In this document: positions 41,740-51,226 of the stretch, one piece after another
How the letters are laid out: every line of letters begins with the position of its first letter
Numbering within the stretch: position 1 is the first letter of the stretch
From: Candidatus Cloacimonadota bacterium
GTDB taxonomy: Bacteria; Cloacimonadota; Cloacimonadia; Cloacimonadales; GCA-2742885
Length of the DNA stretch: 64,000 nucleotides
Reading direction: 5' to 3'
Assembly (NCBI GenBank): GCA_002742885.1
Contig: PDOO01000025.1
Location: 1 to 64,000 of the forward strand
The notes under the pieces: model-generated
What the model saw: the letters and a program-made list of their open reading frames with translations, nothing else
Databases searched by the model: none
What the model was told of the DNA's origin: nothing
Translations under genes and position numbers: made by a program

Positions 41740-43119
41740 TTAATCAATAACTTTGAAAGTTGAGGTAAAGTGTCGCATGATAGGAGCTTCGTAAGTAATC
41801 TCCAATCCTTTAAGTTCTTCTTTGCGTTCAGCAATTTGTTTTAAACCCCAAACAATAACTTCCATATGGTTATTTGTGTAAACTCTTCTCGGTATAGCCA
41901 AGCGAAGCAACTCAAGTTTAGCCGGACGATTTTCTCTGGTAACAGGATCTCGGTCTGCCAAAACTGTTCCGATTTCAACTCCTCTTACCCCTGCTTCTTT
42001 GTATAATTCAACTGCAAGAACCTGAGCCGGGAATTTTAATTGAGGAATATGCGGAAGAAATCTCTTGGCATCAACATAAACGGCATGACCGCCGAACGGT
42101 TCCATTACGGGAATACCTTCTTCTTTTAAACGTTCTCCCAAATACTGAACCTGCTTTATTCTTGAATCAAGATAATCAAATTCGGTACCTTCGTCCAAAC
42201 CTTCGGCAAGCGCGGCCATATCTCTGCCTGCCATTCCGCCGTAAGTCAAATATCCTTCATACATGATATTGAAAGTTGTGCATTTTTGGTAAAGTTCTTT
42301 ATCGTGAAGAGCAATAAATCCGCCGATATTTACGATAGCGTCTTTTTTGGAAGACATAGTCATTCCGTCGGCATAAGAATACATTTCTTTAACGATTTCC
42401 TTGATGGATTTGTCGGCGTAACCTTCTTCTCTTATTTTGATAAAATAAGCATTTTCGGCAAATCTGGCGGAATCATAGAAAAGAGGAATATTGTTTTTAC
42501 GGCAGATTGCCGCAACTTCCTTAATGTTTGCCATAGACACCGGCTGACCGCCTCCGGTATTACAGGTAACGGTTAAAATAACAACCGGAATTTTATCGGT
42601 TCCGTGTTTTTCAATAGCAGCTTCCAATTTTTTGGGGTCGATGTTACCTTTGAAAGGATGAAGATTTGTCGGATCGGCAGCTTCGTCTATCGTACAATCG
42701 ACAACAAAAGCTTTTCGAAATTCGATATGACCTTTGGTGGTGTCAAAATGCGCATTGCCGGGAACAACGTCTCCTTCTTTAATGAGGGCGGAAAACAAGA
42801 CATTCTCGGCTGCTCGTCCCTGATGAGTAGGCAGAACATGATCAAAACCCAAAATATTTTTAATGGCGTTTTTGAATTTGAAAAAACTTTTTGAACCGGC
42901 ATAACTTTCATCTCCGAGCATTAATTCAGACCATTGTTTGTCGCTCATCGCTCCGGTGCCGGAATCGGTAAGAAGATCAATAAAGACATTTTCGGCTTTC
43001 AGATTAAACAAGTTTAATCCGGCTTCTTCAATATACTTTTCTCTTTCTTCTTTTGTCGTCATTTTAACGGCTTCAACCATTTTAATTTTATAAGGTTCAG
43101 CGTAAGGCATTTTTGACAT
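41740..43119 (-). CDS. tnaA: Tryptophanase (tryptophan indole-lyase)
   Basis: A 459-residue PLP enzyme of the tryptophanase/tyrosine phenol-lyase family that cleaves L-tryptophan to indole, pyruvate and ammonia. Family motifs are intact: IDLLTDSGTGAMS, PTHQGRAAEN, GGGQPVSMANI, YDSARFAENAYFI, and the Schiff-base lysine in MSSKKDA (about Lys259). Three positions that separate the two activities favour tryptophanase: DSARFAEN (DATRCVEN in phenol-lyase), GVEIG (isoleucine where phenol-lyase has arginine), and the C-terminal MRHFTSTF (histidine where phenol-lyase has phenylalanine). Ribosome-binding site AAGGAG is 8 bases upstream. No TnaB permease or TnaC leader is next to it, so regulation must differ from E. 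coli. It is monocistronic with its own terminator. Confidence 0.9.
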   Translation of the reverse strand: MSKMPYAEPYKIKMVEAVKMTTKEEREKYIEEAGLNLFNLKAENVFIDLLTDSGTGAMSDKQWSELMLGDESYAGSKSFFKFKNAIKNILGFDHVLPTHQGRAAENVLFSALIKEGDVVPGNAHFDTTKGHIEFRKAFVVDCTIDEAADPTNLHPFKGNIDPKKLEAAIEKHGTDKIPVVILTVTCNTGGGQPVSMANIKEVAAICRKNNIPLFYDSARFAENAYFIKIREEGYADKSIKEIVKEMYSYADGMTMSSKKDAIVNIGGFIALHDKELYQKCTTFNIMYEGYLTYGGMAGRDMAALAEGLDEGTEFDYLDSRIKQVQYLGERLKEEGIPVMEPFGGHAVYVDAKRFLPHIPQLKFPAQVLAVELYKEAGVRGVEIGTVLADRDPVTRENRPAKLELLRLAIPRRVYTNNHMEVIVWGLKQIAERKEELKGLEITYEAPIMRHFTSTFKVID

Positions 43120-43376
43120 ATTTAGCTCCTTAAATATTTTATTTTTTTGAAATTTTTTCGGCTTACAGTTTTGTCAAATAAAAAGAAAATGACTTTAATT
43201 TTAATATTTATTTTTACGGAAATAACCTCATTTTTCATAGAAAAACAATTTTTGCGTTACTGCTTATCATGTGTTATGCTTATTTATGAGTACAAAGGTT
43301 TTAATACGGATCAGTATTATTTTTGAGCAAAAACGGCAACAGAATATTATATTATGCGGAAAATCGGCACAGACGG

Positions 43377-45809
43377 TTATTTGACGATTAAAACTTTTTC
43401 AAATAATTCTTTGTTTTCGTAAGTAAGTTTATAAAAATATTGTCCTGAAGGTATATTTTTACCGTCTTCATCTTTAATATGCCAATCAACGCAATGAGAA
43501 CCTTCGGAGAGTTCTTTATCAATCAGCAACTTTATCATTTGTCCTTTGATATTGTAAACCGCAAGTTTAACTTTTGAAGCTTTAGGCAAGGTAAATTCTA
43601 CGGTTGAAACAGATCGATCCGCATCAGGCAAAACAGGATTAGGATATTGAAAAAATTTAAATTCAGGTTCCGAGATTTCTTCTTCATCTTTATGAGAGAC
43701 TTCCCGTATCAGATGAAAATTTACCGCAAAATCAGCATGATTATCGTTTATGGTCTTAAAATTTATTGCAATATCGGACTCGAAATCTCCTTCGTAATCA
43801 GAACTGAATCGAAAAGGCAAGCTTACTTCCCTTGAAACAAACTCCGAGAAAGCAAGTGCAATTTCAACCGAATCGCTTACAGAAACGAAACGATATATGC
43901 AGTCCGGCACAGAGTCTTGCTCTGCTCTGAACAAAACAAATTGAGGATCGTATTTTATCGTTATTTCGGCGGAAGCCCAATCAATAACATTGTATAAATT
44001 CAAAGGCAAAGAAAAATCTTCGCCCGGATTTACCGAAATAATCTCATCATCGGCAGATAAACTTCCGCTTACAGAGTCAAATTCAACGGGGAGCTCGGTT
44101 CCGTCCTCAACGGAATTATAAATAAGAAAAGCATCCATAGTCGAAACAGAATTATTTTGATTTACATCCGCATTGGCAAATTCAACGGAATCAAGCGCAG
44201 TTTCTCCCAAGATGCAATCAAGAGCATTGTCAACATCGTCAAAATTAACGACTCCGTCTAAATTCGCATCTCCCGGGATAATCGGCATGACTCGGACAAT
44301 GCCGTGTTCGAGATTTTCGAGATAATAAGTGTCGAAGACAGCATAATCAATATTTATGGGAACAGTTCCGGACTCAATTGATCTGTTGAATTTAAGATAA
44401 AACAAAACTCCGTCGTCAGTAACGGTTTCTGTTCCGGCTCCCGCGATTTTTACGCCGTCCCCGGTGTCGTTATCCAAAATCATCATATTGTATTCAGCTA
44501 AAACACAATTTTCCTTTTCTATTTCCAGATATTCCAATTGTCCGTAAAATCCTGAAATTTGCAATTCAAAAGACGAATAGTCGGTTAATTGTTCCGCCGT
44601 TACTCCGACTCTGATATCTTCATCGCCCAAAATAAAGACGGAATCTATCGTTAAGGATGAATTCTCGTCAACAACGGTATAAATTTCATTAGCCGGCAAA
44701 TTATATAAATTTAAGACCCTTCCGTCATTCCAGATTATTTTTACGCTGTCCGCTTTTTCGGCATTTTTTAAACCGAATTCCAAATATTCTGCTTCTTCAA
44801 GAATAACTGTTTCCGATTCGACGGCAGAATCGTCGGGGCGAAAAGCAATTTTAATTTCTGTTCCGACAGGATTTTCTCTTTTTTCTTTATCAATCAATAC
44901 AAATTTTATCCAATTTCCGAGTTGCGTATTTTCATACAATTTAATTTTTCCGTTATAAATTGCAAAAATATCGATGTCTCCGTCATTATCGAAGTCTTCA
45001 TAAGAAAAAACTTTTTTGTCATCAAGCAAAAAACGATCATGAAAAACAAAACTGTTGCCCTTCCGGATAAAAAGCTCCAATAAATTTGCATTTTCATAAA
45101 GAATCAAAACATCCTCTTCCCCGTTATTGTCAAAGTCGGCAAAAAATGTTTTTTCCGTTTTTAAAGAATCGTTGAGATTAAGATTTTTTTTGTCAGGCAT
45201 GAAAAAGACTTCAGTGTCTGCGGAGATATTTTCTTTTTGATAAGGAACAAACAGAGAATCATTGTTCGATGCAATAAATTTATCCTCAAATAAATTTCCG
45301 CTTTTCCGATTGAAGAAAATTATCTTTTCTCCGGAATTATCGAAAAGACATAAGTCAAGTGTTCCGTCTTGATTAAAATCTCCCGGCTCGGCAGAGATTA
45401 TTTTTTGATTTTTCAAATCTATGCCGCCGTCTTCGGCAACAAAATTTCCGGAAGAAATGCGATAAATAAAATTATTTTGTCCTGAGCCGGCAAATAAATC
45501 CTTCAAACCGTCTCTGTCTGTGTCAACGGGCTTTACCGTTATATCGGGAGCATCTGTTTTTTCGAGAATGTTTTCAGACAGGTAAAACGATTTGTCTTTT
45601 TTGTTTATGTAAATTTTGAGACAATTGCCTGAATCGTATTCCAAGCTTTCCCAAATCAATAAATCTTTATAGTCGTCATTATTCAAATCAGCCCAAATCA
45701 TTGATTTTACGTATGCGGAATCCTCTCCGATATCAAGAGTTTTTTCCGCAAAATGTTGAGCATTTAAACACACGCACAAAAGAAATGCGAAAATAAATCT
45801 AAACTTCAT
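43377..45809 (-). CDS. Secreted FG-GAP/dockerin-like protein with T9SS sorting domain
   Basis: An 810-residue protein with signal peptide (about 1-17). Residues 25-330 carry FG-GAP/VCBS-type repeats with calcium-binding loops such as DLNNDDYKDLLIW, DTDRDGLKDLFAG, DFNQDGTLDLCLFD and DFDNDGDIDIFAI. A linker is followed by a cohesin-like domain (about 375-500) and a dockerin-like pair of EF-type loops (about 505-565): GDANLDGVVNFDDVDNAL and ADVNQNNSVSTMDAFLIY. A second cohesin-like beta-sandwich comes next (about 575-700). The last 85 residues are a T9SS sorting domain (FFQYPNPVLP, LAVYNIKGQMIKLL, IPSGQYFYKL). It should be displayed on the surface. Dockerin and cohesin-like parts in one chain suggest self-assembly, but binding is not shown. 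It lies about 257 bases from tnaA without a clear shared transcript. Confidence 0.8.
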   Translation of the reverse strand: MKFRFIFAFLLCVCLNAQHFAEKTLDIGEDSAYVKSMIWADLNNDDYKDLLIWESLEYDSGNCLKIYINKKDKSFYLSENILEKTDAPDITVKPVDTDRDGLKDLFAGSGQNNFIYRISSGNFVAEDGGIDLKNQKIISAEPGDFNQDGTLDLCLFDNSGEKIIFFNRKSGNLFEDKFIASNNDSLFVPYQKENISADTEVFFMPDKKNLNLNDSLKTEKTFFADFDNNGEEDVLILYENANLLELFIRKGNSFVFHDRFLLDDKKVFSYEDFDNDGDIDIFAIYNGKIKLYENTQLGNWIKFVLIDKEKRENPVGTEIKIAFRPDDSAVESETVILEEAEYLEFGLKNAEKADSVKIIWNDGRVLNLYNLPANEIYTVVDENSSLTIDSVFILGDEDIRVGVTAEQLTDYSSFELQISGFYGQLEYLEIEKENCVLAEYNMMILDNDTGDGVKIAGAGTETVTDDGVLFYLKFNRSIESGTVPINIDYAVFDTYYLENLEHGIVRVMPIIPGDANLDGVVNFDDVDNALDCILGETALDSVEFANADVNQNNSVSTMDAFLIYNSVEDGTELPVEFDSVSGSLSADDEIISVNPGEDFSLPLNLYNVIDWASAEITIKYDPQFVLFRAEQDSVPDCIYRFVSVSDSVEIALAFSEFVSREVSLPFRFSSDYEGDFESDIAINFKTINDNHADFAVNFHLIREVSHKDEEEISEPEFKFFQYPNPVLPDADRSVSTVEFTLPKASKVKLAVYNIKGQMIKLLIDKELSEGSHCVDWHIKDEDGKNIPSGQYFYKLTYENKELFEKVLIVK

Positions 45810-45911
45810 TTGTATCCTTCCTTATTGTAAGCAAGGTCTTGCACAGGTATCAATACAGCAAGGCATTAAAATCTTAACTCATTTATTTTCAATAAAATAA
45901 TAACTGTCATG

Positions 45912-45979
45912 TCTGTCATTTAAACTAAATTAACCTGTTTTCCATTCTGTCATTTAAACTAAATTAACCTGTTTTCCAT
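45912..45979 (+). repeat. Perfect 34-bp tandem direct repeat
   Basis: Two adjacent identical 34-base copies (45912-45945 and 45946-45979), each starting TCTGTCATTTAAAC and ending CCTGTTTTCCAT, lie in the 313-base divergent region between the genes at 45809 and 46123. No difference is visible between copies, so the duplication is recent or maintained. The rest of the divergent region is AT-rich with no gene. Confidence 0.95.
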
Positions 45980-46122
45980 TACGTTCAGGAAAGAAAAAGA
46001 GTCAAGAGAATTAGAACTTTTTTATCATTTCAGACTTATTTATTTATTTCCTTGCTTAATTAAACCGTTTTTTTCATATTTGACGCTGTATTATTACGAT
46101 AAGATATTCCTGGAGCGAAAAA

Positions 46123-49100
46123 ATGCGTAACATATTTATTTATATTTTATTGTTAAGCGTAGATATTTCATTCTGCTTGCCCAAACTGAACGAGATTTTA
46201 TACGATCCGGAAGGAGCAGACTCGGGAAAAGAATGGATTGAAATTTACAATAACGGAACGCAATCCGTAAATCTTAAAAATTGGATTATCCAAAGTGCGG
46301 GAACCGAGTTTCAAACCGAGGGAATTTTACCGGAATTTATTCTTGAACCTTCTCAATTTTGTCTTATCGGCGATTCTTTGGTCAAAGACTGCGATATTTT
46401 TATGAAACTCAGCTTGCAAAACGGCGGTTCCGCTTCCGACGGGGTACGCATTCTCTCTCCTGACAGCTCTTATTTTGATACTATTATCTATGATAAGCCT
46501 AATACCAATAATTTGCCTGATGACAAAAGCGATCCTGCCGAAATTTTTGCTCCCGATGTTTCCCGAGGAGAGTCTCTTGCCAGAATTTATGACGGAGACG
46601 ATGCCAATAATAATGCCGAAGATTGGTTTTGCTGTCAAAATCCTACTCCCGGGCTTCCGAATGTTTATCCGACAGATTTAAAATTATCTCCTCTTAAAAT
46701 TGAAATATTTCCCGAAAAAGCAAAGTTTTCCACTTACATAGTTAACTTATCCACGGTAAATGTGGATAACAGTGGATTTTCTGTTCATTTCTCCGCAAAC
46801 ACCGGTTTTGAAGAAACTTTTGTTCAAAATAATCTGGAAGCGGGCGATTCGGTTAAAGCTGTTTTTTCGTTTACAAAACCGGATATTCCTTACCTCTATG
46901 CAGATGCTTTTTTAGAATTTAGCAATGATCCCGTTTCGGAAAATAATCAAACCTCCGCCTCCGTATTTTTGGAAGATTCTCCTGTCCTGATAAACGAAGT
47001 AATGTTTAAACCGGAATCAGATCAGACAGAATGGATTGAACTGTTTAACCGTTCCGACGCTGATATTGACTTGGATAATTTTTTCGTCAGAGATGCTTCC
47101 GGGGCGAAAATTACCTGTAAAAAGAAGATATTATCTCTTGATTATTTAATACTTTGTCCTGATTCGGCATTGACGCTGGACAGATATCCACATATTTATC
47201 CACATCAAATTACAGAAACCGATGACTGGACTTATCTCAATAATTCCGCAGAAAAATTGATACTTTCGGACACAAATAATTCTGTTTCAGACAGTATATC
47301 ATACCTTATATCAAGTTGGGAAAGCGGCATATCCTTGGAACGAATAAGCACGGAAAATGATATTTTCCAAGGAGTTGCGTGTATAGACCCGGACGGAGCA
47401 ACACCTGCAAAAGAAAACAGCGCGCAAAATCTATCCCCGGATTTGAGCATTTCGGTCAAAAGTACGGAAATTACAGACACTTACCTTACTTTTGATCTTT
47501 GCATAAAAAACTTATCCACATTCCCGGTGCATAATGTTTCTCCCAAAATAAAATCTCTTTATCAAAACAATATTTATGAATACGGTTTAGACGTTTTGCC
47601 CGCTCCGAAAGACTCGATTCTGCTGAATTTAAAATTTGAAAATCCCGGGGCTATTGAAGAAATCGCTTTTCAAATTATTAACGAAGGCGATCTTAATCCC
47701 GGCAATAATTCAGATACGATTGCCGTATCCGTCAGTCCTTTTGCGACGGCAATAAACGAAATTTCGGCAAATCCTCCGGAAGATCAGCCCGAATGGTTTG
47801 AGATTTATAATCGTTCCGGAGAAAATTTGGAATTTACGGCAACCGTAAGAGACAGAGTTTCCCGATCCCGTCCTTTCAAATTAAATCTTGCCGTCGGAGA
47901 ATTTAAAGTTGTTGCGTCCGAAAAAGAAGCCCTGCTGTCCCAATATCCTCATTTGTCGGAAAAAATGATTCAAGAATACGAAAAACCGATTTCATTTAAT
48001 AATTCCGACGACAATATTTATTTGGACTTATACTATTCCGATGAGAATATAGATTCGGTTTATTATGAACAAAAACCGTCTTCATACGGACGTTCTCTGG
48101 AAAGAAACAGACCTGATTCCCAAACGGAATATTGTTTTTTGCCATCCGAAAATCCGAATTCGGCAACTCCCGGTTTCATAAACAGCATCGTTCCCCCGTC
48201 ATTTAATTTGACTTTTGCAGAGGCGACTCCCCATTTCGGCGAAAATTATTGTTATCTTAAAATTCGGAATACGGGATTAGAAAAAATCAACGATTTTGTC
48301 CTTACCGCAAAAATTTTTGATCCGGAGGAAACCGATTATATTGAATCAGGAGTTTTTTCCTTAAAGGACAGCGCAGAATTAAAAACGGAACTTCCGCAGG
48401 CGGAAGAAGGCGAATATTTAAAAGTATTATTTGAATTAAACGCCGAGGAGGATGAAGATCTTTCCGATAATCGGAAAACTGTTTTTATCGGGAACAACTC
48501 CTATCCGGCAACAATAAACGAAATAATGTCAAACCCGAAAAAAGATTTTCCCGAATGGCTGGAAATTAAGAGATGCAATAATTTTTATTATCCGGACACT
48601 TTGCAAATAATTATCAAAAACGATACTTGTCGAGTTGTTCTTCCCCGAGAAAAATTATGTTTGATTACAGGTAACGATTCAGATAAAAAAAAGCTTTCCT
48701 CCCTGTTTAATCTGCCGGAAAATCTTATTTTGACCGGCTTGCCCGCTTTACCGAACGGAGGAGCGTCAATTCTGGTATCCGATAAATTCTCTAATATTTT
48801 TGATGATTTCATTTACTCTGAGAGTACGGAAAAAGGAATTTCTCTTGAGCGGATAATATCTGATTCTGCCCCGGATTTCACTAATTGGGGAAACTGCATT
48901 AATCCCGAAGGATCAACTCCTCTTGCCGAGAACAGCATTATGCTGGAATCGGTTCCTTCCGAAAAATACATAAACATTTCGCCCAACCCTTTTTCTCCTT
49001 CCAAAGGCGAACATGCTTGCATAAGCTTAGCCTTTCCCGAAAAAACAATTAAAACTGATTGCAAAATTTTTGATTTGAAAGGCAGATTAATTCGCAATCT

Positions 49101-49263
49101 TCGTCATGAAGCTCCTTCTGCATCCGTAAGCAATATTATCTGGGACGGAAAAGACGACTCAGGAAAAACAGTTGCTTTAGGATTGTATATAATAAACATT
49201 AAAGCCGTAAACAGATTCGGGAAAACTTACGAAAAAACAAAAACCGTCGCCGCAGGAAAATAA
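46123..49263 (+). CDS. Secreted lamin-tail-domain protein with T9SS sorting domain
   Basis: A 1046-residue exported protein: signal peptide about 1-17 (MRNIFIYILLLSVDISFC). It contains four lamin-tail-like (LTD) modules starting with KLNEILYDPEG (about 21), LINEVMFKPESDQTEWIELF (about 290), AINEISANPPEDQPEWFEIY (about 545) and TINEIMSNPKKDFPEWLEIK (about 795). Between them are CARDB-like beta sandwiches (for example LSISVKSTEITDTYLTFDLC). The C-terminus is a T9SS sorting domain with ISPNPFSPSKG, CKIFDLKGRLIRNL and LGLYIINIKAVN. LTD modules in bacteria are typical of secreted adhesion or nuclease-associated proteins, and no catalytic domain is visible here. The gene is monocistronic, divergent from 45809, and its coding sequence holds several DnaA-box-like 9-mers. 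Confidence 0.83.
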   Translation: MRNIFIYILLLSVDISFCLPKLNEILYDPEGADSGKEWIEIYNNGTQSVNLKNWIIQSAGTEFQTEGILPEFILEPSQFCLIGDSLVKDCDIFMKLSLQNGGSASDGVRILSPDSSYFDTIIYDKPNTNNLPDDKSDPAEIFAPDVSRGESLARIYDGDDANNNAEDWFCCQNPTPGLPNVYPTDLKLSPLKIEIFPEKAKFSTYIVNLSTVNVDNSGFSVHFSANTGFEETFVQNNLEAGDSVKAVFSFTKPDIPYLYADAFLEFSNDPVSENNQTSASVFLEDSPVLINEVMFKPESDQTEWIELFNRSDADIDLDNFFVRDASGAKITCKKKILSLDYLILCPDSALTLDRYPHIYPHQITETDDWTYLNNSAEKLILSDTNNSVSDSISYLISSWESGISLERISTENDIFQGVACIDPDGATPAKENSAQNLSPDLSISVKSTEITDTYLTFDLCIKNLSTFPVHNVSPKIKSLYQNNIYEYGLDVLPAPKDSILLNLKFENPGAIEEIAFQIINEGDLNPGNNSDTIAVSVSPFATAINEISANPPEDQPEWFEIYNRSGENLEFTATVRDRVSRSRPFKLNLAVGEFKVVASEKEALLSQYPHLSEKMIQEYEKPISFNNSDDNIYLDLYYSDENIDSVYYEQKPSSYGRSLERNRPDSQTEYCFLPSENPNSATPGFINSIVPPSFNLTFAEATPHFGENYCYLKIRNTGLEKINDFVLTAKIFDPEETDYIESGVFSLKDSAELKTELPQAEEGEYLKVLFELNAEEDEDLSDNRKTVFIGNNSYPATINEIMSNPKKDFPEWLEIKRCNNFYYPDTLQIIIKNDTCRVVLPREKLCLITGNDSDKKKLSSLFNLPENLILTGLPALPNGGASILVSDKFSNIFDDFIYSESTEKGISLERIISDSAPDFTNWGNCINPEGSTPLAENSIMLESVPSEKYINISPNPFSPSKGEHACISLAFPEKTIKTDCKIFDLKGRLIRNLRHEAPSASVSNIIWDGKDDSGKTVALGLYIINIKAVNRFGKTYEKTKTVAAGK
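46747..47520. other. Cluster of DnaA-box-like 9-mers inside a coding sequence
   Basis: Three perfect TTATCCACA 9-mers (46761-46769 on the minus strand, 47196-47204 and 47512-47520 on the plus strand) lie in less than 800 bases. With them are one 8/9 match at 46747-46754 (TTATCCACG context) and one near 47185 (ATATCCACA). I saw no other perfect copy elsewhere in the window. The sequences are observed. DnaA binding is an inference. Confidence 0.5.
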
Positions 49264-49400
49264 TCCTGAAATAATTCAACGGAAAACCTGAAAAGGCAAA
49301 AAATAAAATAATTTCACGGCTTTGACGTTTTTAATAAAAGAAATTGCTTTACATTGAAACCGGACAATAAAAATTTGCAAAAAAAACTTCGGAGGATAAC

Positions 49401-51002
49401 GTGAAACGTATCTTAGGAATATTCATTATATTAAGTATGGCATTCGGCTTGTTTGCCGAAGATAAACTTAAAATTGCTGTTCTTCAATTCAAAAAAAACG
49501 ACTCGGACTCTCAATATATTGCCGGTCAATTGATGAAAAGAGATTTTAAATCCATTTTGAAAAAATCAGACAAATACGAACTTATCAAACAGAAAAAAAC
49601 CGATGAAGCCGTAAAAAAATCAGGTTATACAAACTTGATGGCAGCCGATAAAGCCGATATTTTATCAATAGGAGACGCCATCGGAGCCGATATTATGATT
49701 TGGGGAAACGTGAAAACCAAATCTCACGAAAAATTTGTCATTACCAGTAAAATTCTCAGCAAAAAAACCGGAGAGATTAAGGTTCAAAGCCATGAAGTTA
49801 CATCCAAAAGCAAGGATCGTAAAGCTGTTTTGAAAAAAGAGATTATAGACATTCTCGAAAAATTTTCAACCGGAGCCATCGATAACCAAAAAAATCTCGG
49901 ATTAGCTGCTTTTGACAGCAGAAACTGGGCTGATGCAGCAGCAGCTTTCGAAAGAGTTTACGAACTGGATAATCAAAATATAGACGCAATTTTTTATCTT
50001 ACCCAAAGTTACTACATGCTCGGTCAATACGAAAAATCAATAGAATTTGCCGAAAAAGGTATTGCCGCAGAACCGGAAAACAAAGAATACTACATTTTTA
50101 AAGCTCGCAGTTTTGAAAAGAACGATGATTTGGAACAAGCTGCAGAAGCCTACAAAAAAGCTTACGAAGTTTGCGGAGAGATTGCCTTATTGGAAAAGAC
50201 CGTAAATATTCTTGTCGAAAACGAAGAAACCGAAGCATTGCTCGAATTGGCTGATTCTATTTTGGAAACGGATGAAAACAACCTTATTGCTTTGACCGCA
50301 GCAGCCAACACCCATTACGATTTGGAAGATTACGAGTCTGCGATTCCTTATTTGGAAAAAGCGGTTGAACTTGACGAAGAAAACGAAGCTTTACAAAAGA
50401 AATTGGCAAAATCATACAGCAAAACAGATCGTTTGGATGCCGCCATAGAAAATTATAAATCCGTCTTGGCATCAAATCCGAAAAACATTAAAACCAGATT
50501 CTATCTTGCCAATGCCTACAGAGCAAATGAACAATTGAAAGAAGCGCTGAACGAATTTAAAGAATTGCAACGCCTTGATCCCGAAAATCCGAAAGTTTAT
50601 CAAGGACTTGCCGATGCAGCTATTGCCTTGAATAAATTTGAAACCGCTGCAGAATACGCTTCTGTCGCAAAAGATAAAAATCCGTCCGGTTACGAAGGAT
50701 ATTTGCTTCTTGCCGTTGTTTACGAGAAAAAAGGTTACGGAATCTACAACAACTATATCACATTGGAATCAGATATTGAAGCAGGAAAGCAAAATGCCAC
50801 TCTTTACGGCGAAAAACTCGATAAACTTATTGCCAAAAGAGATAATTTGAAAGCCAAAGCAAACGCTACTTTTAAGAAAAGCATTTCTTATCTGAATCAA
50901 GCAGCCAAGCAAACGGATAAACCAAATATCATGAAAAAAATAAAAACTCAGAAAGCTCGCGTAAAAGAATTGGTAAAACAAACCAAAGCGGGACAATTCT
51001 GA
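49401..51002 (+). CDS. Exported CsgG-like/TPR protein
   Basis: A 533-residue protein with a signal peptide (about 1-19). Its N-terminal domain (about 22-155) resembles the CsgG/FlgT nucleotide-binding-like fold of envelope lipoproteins: LKIAVLQFKKND, ILSIGDAIGADIMIWGNVK and ILSKKTGEIKVQ. From about 165 to 450 it has at least seven TPR repeats, including RNWADAAAAFERVYELDNQN, GQYEKSIEFAEKGIAAEPEN and EDYESAIPYLEKAVELDEEN. A basic helical tail follows. No lipobox cysteine follows the signal, so it is a soluble periplasmic protein. Ribosome-binding site CGGAGG is 6 bases upstream. It is monocistronic with a strong terminator. It may scaffold an envelope complex. Confidence 0.8.
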   Translation: MKRILGIFIILSMAFGLFAEDKLKIAVLQFKKNDSDSQYIAGQLMKRDFKSILKKSDKYELIKQKKTDEAVKKSGYTNLMAADKADILSIGDAIGADIMIWGNVKTKSHEKFVITSKILSKKTGEIKVQSHEVTSKSKDRKAVLKKEIIDILEKFSTGAIDNQKNLGLAAFDSRNWADAAAAFERVYELDNQNIDAIFYLTQSYYMLGQYEKSIEFAEKGIAAEPENKEYYIFKARSFEKNDDLEQAAEAYKKAYEVCGEIALLEKTVNILVENEETEALLELADSILETDENNLIALTAAANTHYDLEDYESAIPYLEKAVELDEENEALQKKLAKSYSKTDRLDAAIENYKSVLASNPKNIKTRFYLANAYRANEQLKEALNEFKELQRLDPENPKVYQGLADAAIALNKFETAAEYASVAKDKNPSGYEGYLLLAVVYEKKGYGIYNNYITLESDIEAGKQNATLYGEKLDKLIAKRDNLKAKANATFKKSISYLNQAAKQTDKPNIMKKIKTQKARVKELVKQTKAGQF

Positions 51003-51021
51003 TCGATAATCCGAAAAATTC

Positions 51022-51053
51022 AAGCTCCGCCCTTAAAAGCGGAGCTTTTTTTT
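51022..51053 (+). terminator. Rho-independent terminator after the CsgG-like/TPR gene
   Basis: A 9-bp stem (AAGCTCCGC with GCGGAGCTT) and an eight-base loop are followed by a run of T. It starts 20 bases after the stop. Confidence 0.9.
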
Positions 51054-51226
51054 ATATTTCAGAGCAAATTAAAAGATCAACAGATGATATATCGAGAAGT
51101 CAAAATACCGGTAATTTTTGATTACAGGATAAAAAAAAAGATCAAAATACCAAAGCCTCAACTCGTTATTTTGTGCAGTTTACAAGTCTCTAATCCGGAT
51201 ATTCAAAGAAAAAAGAAAAAATATTC

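Noticed and set aside
43122-43238. 39-codon minus-strand ORF directly upstream of tnaA, considered as a TnaC-type leader peptide
   Set aside because: It has no tryptophan, no ribosome-binding site is visible, and its end overlaps the tnaA ribosome-binding site. It is Ile/Lys-rich by base composition.
45810-46122. Divergent AT-rich region considered as chromosomal origin
   Set aside because: No DnaA box lies within it, no dnaA, dnaN or gidA-type gene is near, and the only box cluster is inside the downstream coding sequence. Kept only as a possible DnaA-binding locus.
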